Below are positions 16,272-20,635 of a stretch of DNA of 20,635 nucleotides, in pieces. The position numbers and the translations under genes were made by a program. The notes beneath the pieces are model-generated. The model ran no database searches. It had not been told where the DNA came from and was given only the letters and a program-made list of their open reading frames with translations. The first letter of the stretch is position 1. The number at the start of each line of letters is the position of its first letter. The DNA comes from Phycisphaerae bacterium (GTDB lineage: Bacteria; Planctomycetota; Phycisphaerae; UBA1845; UTPLA1). The stretch spans positions 1 through 20,635 of the forward strand of contig JAFGQA010000257.1 of the NCBI GenBank assembly GCA_016935885.1. Reading direction: 5' to 3'.

Positions 16272-16383
16272 TGCGTCAGACCCGTCTCCCTCGTGTGAAA
16301 CCGAGTTGAGAAACAGGTGCGGGCTTGCTGAGGGTCTGGGCAACCTCGCTCCGGGCCTGCGTGGTGCAGGCGACATTGAACAT

Positions 16384-16389
16384 AAGGAG
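16384..16389 (+). promoter_or_regulatory. Strong ribosome binding site of the small peptide
   Basis: AAGGAG stands 8 nt before ATG 16398. This near-ideal site is the main evidence that the 65-codon frame is a real gene. Confidence 0.75.
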
Positions 16390-16397
16390 ATTGGATC

Positions 16398-16595
16398 ATG
16401 AAACGGAGAATCCTTCGAAAGCTTCGCACGGCTGTGGTTGGCTTCGGTCTGGTTGGCGCCTGCTTCTGCACGACAGTGCCGATGGAAGGCTGCGACCGCT
16501 ACTTCCAGGCCGTGCTGGAGGAGGCCGCAGGTGTGCTCGGCGACTACGACTCGTACGCCCCCGACTGGGAGGGCGATTGGAACAACGAGGGTTGA
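16398..16595 (+). CDS. Small exported peptide, unknown function
   Basis: 65 residues. The start MKRRILRKLRTAVVGFGLVG has a strongly basic N-region and a hydrophobic core. This is followed by ACFCTTVPMEGCDRYFQ, with three Cys residues, then an acidic tail ending DYDSYAPDWEGDWNNEG. The layout is that of a signal peptide or membrane anchor with a short acidic mature part of about 35-40 residues. GACF..C or EGC are poor lipoboxes, so a lipoprotein is uncertain. The AAGGAG ribosome site is excellent. Similar tiny K/R-start exported peptides with a GC-D motif recur in planctomycetes (recalled, not searched), usually without a known role. It stands alone, followed by palindromic repeats. Confidence 0.65.
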   Translation: MKRRILRKLRTAVVGFGLVGACFCTTVPMEGCDRYFQAVLEEAAGVLGDYDSYAPDWEGDWNNEG

Positions 16596-16913
16596 CCACA
16601 TGTCCGACGCAATGCGTCGGCGGAGTTCCAACGAAGAACAAGCGGTGCTCGGCCGCCGGGAGCAAAGGCGGCCCCGCACCGTCTTCCCTGCGCACAACGA
16701 ACACCGAGGAGGACGCAGCGGCTCGCGAGCGTGGCCGTCTTGGCGTTGAACACAGCGCGGCCTCCGGCCGCAAGCGAAGTGTGGCACGGGCGTCCCGCCC
16801 ACGGCCCACCGGCGAGACGCCGGTGCCACAGGTTTCTTCGCGAGACGCGAAGATTCCAATCGTTAGTGGTACAGAGGCTTTGGAGCCTGTGCCACGGTTC
16901 CGCGATAGGCTCT
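16596..16913. other. Repeat-rich gap, no supported gene
   Basis: 318 bp. The first half is GC-rich with short palindromic words such as GGCCTCCGGCC. The second half is the hairpin cluster at 16781-16852, then a stretch with another TGTGCCAC (16888-16895). No frame with a ribosome site or motif is present on either strand. Confidence 0.5.
16781..16852. repeat. GTGGCAC...GTGCCAC palindromic repeat with two hairpins
   Basis: Outer arms GTGGCAC (16781-16787) and GTGCCAC (16823-16829) are inverted. Inside is a hairpin with arms CACCGGCG (from 16807) and CGCCGGTG (to 16825), loop AGA. Just after comes a second hairpin, arms CTTCGCG (16836-16842) and CGCGAAG (16846-16852), also with loop AGA. The wording CACGGGCG and GTGCCAC is shared with 12155-12240. 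Probably a dispersed intergenic palindrome family (REP/MITE-like). Confidence 0.65.
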
Positions 16914-17429
16914 CTATGTCAGCCCCGTGGGGTAGCGGCGAGCGAGGTCCACGTAGACCGCTTTGAAGCGGGTCCATCGCTCCTTGTAGTCCTCGGTGAC
17001 CTGCTTCTCGATCACTTTGGCGGGCACACCGACGGCGATGTGGCCGTCGGGCACTTGCTGATTCTGCTTGACCACGGCGCCTTCGCCGACGACCACCCAC
17101 TCGCCGATGTCCGCCCAGTCGGAGACGATCGAGCCCATGCCGAGGATCGCCCAGTCGTGGATGGTGGCGTTGTGGACGATCGCGCCGTGCCCCATGGTGA
17201 CCCAGTCGCCGATCGTGGTCTGCTCGTTCGGCCGGGCGTGGATGACGCAGTTTTCCTCGACGCTGGTGTTGTCGCCGATGACGATCCGGCCGTAGTCGCC
17301 GCGAATTCGGGCCCCGGGCCCGATCCAGCAGCCGGAGCCGATGGAGACGTTGCCGAAGACGTCCGCGCTGGGGTGGATGTAGCTGCCTTCTCCTATCTCG
17401 GGTGTCTTGCCTTCGAAGGTGCTGATCAT
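16914..17429 (-). CDS. Gamma-class carbonic anhydrase family protein
   Basis: 171 residues from the ATG at 17429-17427 (MISTFEGKTPEIGEG). An in-frame ATG at 17480 would add MAGLPPWAHRNDGARST, which is not family-like. Left-handed beta-helix hexapeptides run through VFGNVSIGSGCWIGPGA, IVIGDNTSVEEN, TTIGDWVTMG and WVVVGEGAVV. The three zinc ligands expected for Cam/YrdA-like proteins are all present: H64 (CVIHA), H81 (MGHGA) and H86 (AIVHN). The length fits the single-domain YrdA/CaiE/PaaY group. It should be a cytoplasmic trimer. Some members have weak or no carbonic anhydrase activity, so the activity is inferred. For the 17429 start the nearest ribosome-like bases are GGAG about 11 nt upstream. 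It is transcribed towards the small peptide gene, away from the large secreted-protein gene. Confidence 0.88.
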   Translation of the reverse strand: MISTFEGKTPEIGEGSYIHPSADVFGNVSIGSGCWIGPGARIRGDYGRIVIGDNTSVEENCVIHARPNEQTTIGDWVTMGHGAIVHNATIHDWAILGMGSIVSDWADIGEWVVVGEGAVVKQNQQVPDGHIAVGVPAKVIEKQVTEDYKERWTRFKAVYVDLARRYPTGLT

Positions 17430-17591
17430 GGTGCTGCGGGCTCCGTCGTTGCGGTGGGCCCACGGCGGCAGGCCGGCCATCGCGACTCACCAAGCATCAA
17501 ATCGTAATCGCAATCGTAAGATGGGTCATCGGACCCGCACGTGTTTGGCCGGTGTGGCATGGGTTAGCGGAGCCGCGGTGAGCGGCGCAGC

Positions 17592-17632
17592 TTACCCGTG
17601 GGAAAGGAGTCTCAAGGTGTTCCCACGGGTAA
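17592..17632. repeat. Perfect 13-bp inverted repeat
   Basis: TTACCCGTGGGAA (17592-17604) and TTCCCACGGGTAA (17620-17632) pair without a mismatch around a 15-nt loop that contains AGGAG. There is no T-tract after it. It could be a transcription-factor site, an RNA hairpin in the leader of the 17793 gene, or a dispersed palindrome. Confidence 0.75.
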
Positions 17633-17779
17633 CGAGCGGGCCGCCAAACGGCAAGCCGGGGTTGGGGACGGCATCTGGGTCAACCTCGGCGCGGGACCCG
17701 GTTGAAGCGTGTCCAATCTTCGGTTAGCCTCGGTTCGAGGTGCATTTCACGTCGGAGTCCCAAAGGCAGAACGGGGGCT

Positions 17780-17790
17780 AGGAGGAAGGA
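17780..17790 (+). promoter_or_regulatory. Strong ribosome binding site deciding the 17793 start
   Basis: AGGAGGAAGGA lies immediately before the tandem ATGs at 17793 and 17796, with 7 nt from GGAGG to the first ATG. The in-frame codons further upstream (to 17709) lack such a site and would bury the signal peptide. Confidence 0.75.
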
Positions 17791-17792
17791 CA

Positions 17793-20240
17793 ATGATGAC
17801 AGCTAAGACGAGTCCGGACGTTATCACCATCACGGCGTGCGCCGTGTTTTTGCTCGGGGTGTGTCAGCCCGCGGTGGCGGAGTGTCCCACCTGGACCGAT
17901 CCGGCGGCGCTCAACAACAACGCCGCCACGGATTCGGGGGACGAGTGGCAGCCACAGGTGACCACCGACGGGAGTGGCAACTGGGTGGCCGTGTGGCACT
18001 CCTTTGATAGCCTCGGTGGGCCGATTGGAGACGACGCCGACATCCTGGTGGCCAGGAGCACCGACGACGGCGACACTTGGACCGATCCGGTTCCGCTCAA
18101 CAACAATGCCGCCACAGACTCAGGCAGTGACGAGTATCCACAAGTCACGACCGACGGTGCCGGCCACTGGGTGGCCGTGTGGGCGTCCGACGAAGACCTG
18201 GAGTGGGGGGAGGGATCGCTCGGCACCGACTTCGACATCCTGGTGGCGCTCAGTAGCAACAATGGCCAAACCTGGACCGACCCGGAGCCACTCAACAACA
18301 ACGCCACAATAGATGCGGGGAGCGATGGGATGGCGCAAGTGACCACTGACGCGGCCGGCAACTGGGTCGCGGTGTGGGAATCCCGCGACACGCTGGGCGA
18401 CACCATCGGAGGCGACATGGATATCCTGATGGCTCTCAGCAACAACAATGGCGATACGTGGACCTATCCGGTGCCGCTCAACAACAATGCCGCCATCGAT
18501 TCTGGGATCGATGGGTATCCGCAGGTGACCACCGACGGTGCCGGCCACTGGGTAGCAGTCTGGGAGTCCGACGAAGACTTGGAGTGGGGGAACGAATCGC
18601 TTGGAACCGACTACGATATTCTGAGGGCTCTCAGCAACGACAACGGCGATACGTGGACCTATCCGGTGCCGCTCAACAACAACGCCGCCACAGATGTGGG
18701 GAGCGACTCCATGGCCCAGGTAACCACCGACGGTTTCGGCAACTGGGTGGCCGTGTGGGAGTCCTTCGACAGCCTGGGTGGGACCATTGGAGATGACCGC
18801 GACGTCCTGATGGCCCGGAGCAGTAACAACGGTGACAGTTGGACCGATCCGGAGTCACTCAACAACAATGCCGCCACAGACTCCGGGCCGGACACTTACC
18901 AACAGGTGACCACTGACGGTGCCGGGAACTGGGTGGCTGTGTGGCACTCAAGGGACAGCCTCGACGGGAGCATCGGCACCGATGGCGACATCTTGGTGGC
19001 TCTTAGCACCGACAACGGTCTGACCTGGACCTATCCCGAGCCGCTCAACAACAACGCTTTCACCGATTCGGAGAGCGACGAGCAGCCGCAGGTGACCGCC
19101 GACGGTGCCGGCAACTGGGTGGCCGTGTGGCGTTCGATGAGCAGCCTGGGCGGGACCATTGACACCGACTTCGACATCCTGGTGGCCCGGGACTGCCCAA
19201 CGTGTCTGGCCGACCACTACTCGATCTCCACGTATTGTGACGTCCCGCCACCGCCTGAACCGCCTCCGGCCCCGGGATTGCTGAGCTTCACGTATGACGG
19301 CATCTCGCCTGAATACGGCTGCGACGGCTCCATCTTGGCCCGCCTCTTTGCCGGCCGACTGGATTGCAGCATGTGCAAGATCACGCGGGTCAAGCAGGGT
19401 TGCTCGATACAACCCTTTGGCGCCCTGCTTTGCCAACCGGAGTCGGTCCTCGTCGATGTGAACGGCTATTGGCTCGGCTCGTGCGGCGAGCCGAATCTGA
19501 TCGTCGTGGGGGGGCTTTGCGACGACGGCTTTCACCGGATCTACTTCCTTAATCCAGCCAACGGGAGCATCTGCGAGGAATACGTGGACGATACGCTGGC
19601 CCACATAGGCCAGATGGCCCTTGACAGCACTGGCCGGCTGTTTGTCGGCAGCGTTGAAGGTGATTGTCTCAGCGTGATTGCAGAGGGCGTCGTCGAGCCG
19701 TTCTACTGCTGTCCCGGCCAGTCGCCGCAAGCCGTGACGATTGACGAGAATGACGATGTCTTCCTGACTTGCTCCGGCGACGGCGTGATGCGCAAGATCG
19801 CCCCTGACGGTACGCCGATCGACGAGGACTTCGCCGGCGGCCTCGAAGGCGCCGTCAGCCAGGCCATCGCGCCGGCAGGTATCTTCCACGGGAACATGTT
19901 TGTCGCTTGCAGTGACCGCGTGATGGAGGTTGATCTCGCAACCGGGGAATCGACGGTATTCCTTCAATGCGTGGCGGCTCACGGCATCGCCTTCGATCCC
20001 GAGGGCTTCATGTATGTCTCGATCCCGTCGGGAGACTGTATTTCGAAGATCGGGCCGGCCCTGCTTGGTGACATGAATGGGGATGCGGCGGTCAGAATGG
20101 ACGACGTGCCTGAATTAGTGGCTGCGTTACTACGCCTGCCGGACGCGCCGCTGCCGATCGTTACCGCGGACAGGAACGACGACGGCTGTGCAAACGGCCT
20201 GGACGTTCAACTGTTCGTCAACACTCTGCTCACACCGTAG
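17793..20240 (+). CDS. Secreted Asp-box propeller protein with dockerin-like tail
   Basis: 815 residues from ATG 17793. Signal peptide 1-29 (core ITITACAVFLLGVCQPAVA). Residues 33-466 are seven tandem repeats of 62 or 65 residues. Each has TWT.P.PLNNNA.TD, VTTDGAGNWVAVW and DIL.A, and all but the last end in an Asp-box, as in STDDGDTW or SNNNGDTW. Asp-boxes (S.D.G..W, BNR repeats) mark sialidase-type beta-propellers, and seven units suggest a seven-bladed ring. No catalytic Arg triad or sialidase FRIP motif is seen, so binding rather than catalysis is likelier. A CPTC linker and Pro-rich PPPPEPPPAPG (about 484-494) lead to a second Gly-rich, Cys-containing region (495-755) with NHL/SMP-30-like wording (MALDSTGRLFVGS, VTIDENDDVFLTC, IAFDPEGFMYVS). 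The tail 757-815 has two dockerin-like Asp repeats: GDMNGDAAVRMDDVPELV and ADRNDDGCANGLDVQLFV. Probably an extracellular or surface protein. Confidence 0.85.
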   Translation: MMTAKTSPDVITITACAVFLLGVCQPAVAECPTWTDPAALNNNAATDSGDEWQPQVTTDGSGNWVAVWHSFDSLGGPIGDDADILVARSTDDGDTWTDPVPLNNNAATDSGSDEYPQVTTDGAGHWVAVWASDEDLEWGEGSLGTDFDILVALSSNNGQTWTDPEPLNNNATIDAGSDGMAQVTTDAAGNWVAVWESRDTLGDTIGGDMDILMALSNNNGDTWTYPVPLNNNAAIDSGIDGYPQVTTDGAGHWVAVWESDEDLEWGNESLGTDYDILRALSNDNGDTWTYPVPLNNNAATDVGSDSMAQVTTDGFGNWVAVWESFDSLGGTIGDDRDVLMARSSNNGDSWTDPESLNNNAATDSGPDTYQQVTTDGAGNWVAVWHSRDSLDGSIGTDGDILVALSTDNGLTWTYPEPLNNNAFTDSESDEQPQVTADGAGNWVAVWRSMSSLGGTIDTDFDILVARDCPTCLADHYSISTYCDVPPPPEPPPAPGLLSFTYDGISPEYGCDGSILARLFAGRLDCSMCKITRVKQGCSIQPFGALLCQPESVLVDVNGYWLGSCGEPNLIVVGGLCDDGFHRIYFLNPANGSICEEYVDDTLAHIGQMALDSTGRLFVGSVEGDCLSVIAEGVVEPFYCCPGQSPQAVTIDENDDVFLTCSGDGVMRKIAPDGTPIDEDFAGGLEGAVSQAIAPAGIFHGNMFVACSDRVMEVDLATGESTVFLQCVAAHGIAFDPEGFMYVSIPSGDCISKIGPALLGDMNGDAAVRMDDVPELVAALLRLPDAPLPIVTADRNDDGCANGLDVQLFVNTLLTP
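17889..19190 (+). repeat. Seven tandem in-frame repeats (186 or 195 bp)
   Basis: Unit starts are 17889, 18075, 18270, 18456, 18651, 18837 and 19023. Units 2 and 4 are 195 bp, with an insert reading DLEW.....GTD. The full units 1, 3, 5 and 6 are 186 bp, and the last unit fades out after DILVAR. Units 2+3 and 4+5 form two 381-bp copies of a double unit, matching at 99 of 127 residues by hand count. Confidence 0.85.
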
Positions 20241-20276
20241 GACACAAACCGCCGTGCGTCATGGTCTTTGGGTGGT

Positions 20277-20375
20277 GGAGTCGCGGCTGGTGTGTGAATC
20301 CCTTCTCGCACCCACTTCCCACGGGAATGCTATCTTGCGGAGTCAAGGACCGAGAAGGGATTCTCGGTCCAGCGA
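20277..20375. repeat. Hairpin-bearing 99-bp direct repeat, copy 1
   Basis: Differs from 20525-20623 at 4 of 99 positions. It contains a perfect 10-bp hairpin, GGACCGAGAA and TTCTCGGTCC with loop GGGA, at 20347-20370. The upstream hairpin of the unit is decayed here (GGTGTGTGAA opposite TTCTCGCACC). Confidence 0.85.
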
Positions 20376-20423
20376 TGCGGCTGGTGCGAGAAGGGAGCCT
20401 CGGGCGAGCGAGTTTTTCCGTGC

Positions 20424-20443
20424 CCCCCGGCCAAGGCCGGGGG
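20424..20443. terminator. GC-rich hairpin, possible terminator of the 17793 gene
   Basis: CCCCCGGCC (20424-20432) pairs with GGCCGGGGG (20435-20443) across the loop AA. What follows is CTCTCTCTTCGG, not a clean T-tract, and the hairpin is about 180 bp after the stop codon. A terminator role is a guess. Confidence 0.3.
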
Positions 20444-20524
20444 CTCTCTCTTCGGCGGCAGGGCTGGGTGGCTTTTCTATGACCGGAACTGGGGTGCTCG
20501 CCGGGTGCTGTGGCTTCAGGCGGC

Positions 20525-20623
20525 GGAGTCGCGGCTGGTGCGAGAATCGCTTCTCGCACCTACTTCCCACGGGAATGCTATCTTGCGGAGTCAAGGACCG
20601 AGAAGGGATTCTCGGTCCAGCGA
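20525..20623. repeat. Hairpin-bearing 99-bp direct repeat, copy 2
   Basis: Same orientation as copy 1, 248 bp further on. Both hairpins are perfect here: GGTGCGAGAA with TTCTCGCACC (20537-20560, loop TCGC), and GGACCGAGAA with TTCTCGGTCC (20595-20618, loop GGGA). The two stems share the inner core CGAGAA/TTCTCG, so alternative pairings between them are possible. Confidence 0.85.
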
Positions 20624-20635
20624 GAAGGGAATCTA

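Larger units (their letters stand above)
15981..16397. other. Gap upstream of the small peptide gene
   Basis: 417 bp containing the weak minus-strand remnant at 15978-16190 and, further right, sequence without gene signs. A possible promoter for the 65-residue gene is TTGACG (16244-16249), a 16-bp spacer and TATGGC (16266-16271). It would leave an untranslated leader of about 120 nt. Confidence 0.4.
17430..17792. other. Divergent gap with a long inverted repeat
   Basis: 363 bp between the carbonic anhydrase and the large secreted protein. It may include 51 extra codons of the former if ATG 17480 is used. It contains the 13-bp inverted repeat at 17592-17632, preceded by palindromic wording GGGTTAGCGGAGCC...GCGCAGC. 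No gene seen. Promoters for both neighbours should lie here, but none stands out. Confidence 0.45.
20241..20635. other. Terminal non-coding region with hairpin repeats
   Basis: 395 bp after the last gene. It holds two 99-bp direct repeats (20277-20375 and 20525-20623), a partial third unit (GCGGCTGGTGCGAGAA at 20377-20392) and a GC-rich hairpin at 20424-20443. No gene is supported. The window stops 12 bases after the second repeat, so more copies may follow. Confidence 0.6.

Noticed and set aside
15183..16859. 558-codon minus-strand frame spanning the oxidoreductase and the gap after it
   Set aside because: Mostly antisense of the FAD enzyme. Only the short stretch at 15978-16190 looks at all protein-like and is listed separately at low confidence.
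17889..19190. CRISPR-like array
   Set aside because: The units are 186-195 bp, continuous, coding and without spacers.
20277..20623. CRISPR fragment at the window end
   Set aside because: Only two 99-bp units 248 bp apart, with internal hairpins; the spacing and size do not fit CRISPR.
1..20635. tRNA, rRNA, transposase, phage or toxin-antitoxin genes
   Set aside because: None could be recognised on either strand.

Overview
The window is GC-rich bacterial DNA, most likely from a planctomycete (Phycisphaerae-like). The support is the type of exported protein: C-terminal dockerin-like Asp/Asn repeats in two proteins, a run of DC..N..PDEC.. calcium-type repeats, beta-solenoid passenger sequence, remains of a DUF3604 protein, and a tiny Lys/Arg-start exported peptide. 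The taxonomic call is inference. No rRNA, tRNA, CRISPR array or transposase was seen.

Left part (1-8800): an exoprotein locus. A 1465-residue secreted protein (3758-8155) carries a metallopeptidase motif HEYGH, a Fn3-like stretch, DC/PDEC repeats, a long beta-solenoid and a dockerin-like tail. Just upstream lie the two ends of a second copy of the same gene: a 367-bp 5' block (464-830, 89% identical by hand count) and a 390-bp 3' block (3314-3703, 82% identical). Between them sits an unrelated secreted-protein gene (895-3345) with its own strong ribosome site. The first paralogue therefore looks like a duplicated gene whose middle was replaced by a different gene. Downstream, 8270-8787 is an internally deleted DUF3604 gene that ends in a low-complexity intergenic repeat.

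Middle part (8870-16000): ordinary cytoplasmic and membrane functions. These are an HD-superfamily phosphohydrolase, a short M48 metalloprotease lipoprotein, a FHA-GAF-SpoIIE (PP2C) phosphatase on the minus strand, a divergent zinc-ribbon/TM/4xPEGA/degenerate-vWA protein, and a DAO-family FAD oxidoreductase. Gaps between them hold palindromic repeats and no convincing genes.

Right part (16000-20635): a 65-residue exported peptide with an excellent ribosome site, a gamma-class carbonic anhydrase on the minus strand, and an 815-residue secreted protein. The last has seven Asp-box repeats arranged as a higher-order duplication, a second propeller-like region and a dockerin-like tail. The window ends in two 99-bp direct repeats, each with two strong hairpins.

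The clearest unusual signal is the mosaic 390-8155 locus. No defence system or biosynthetic cluster could be supported. The exported proteins share tails and passenger modules but not an obvious single pathway.
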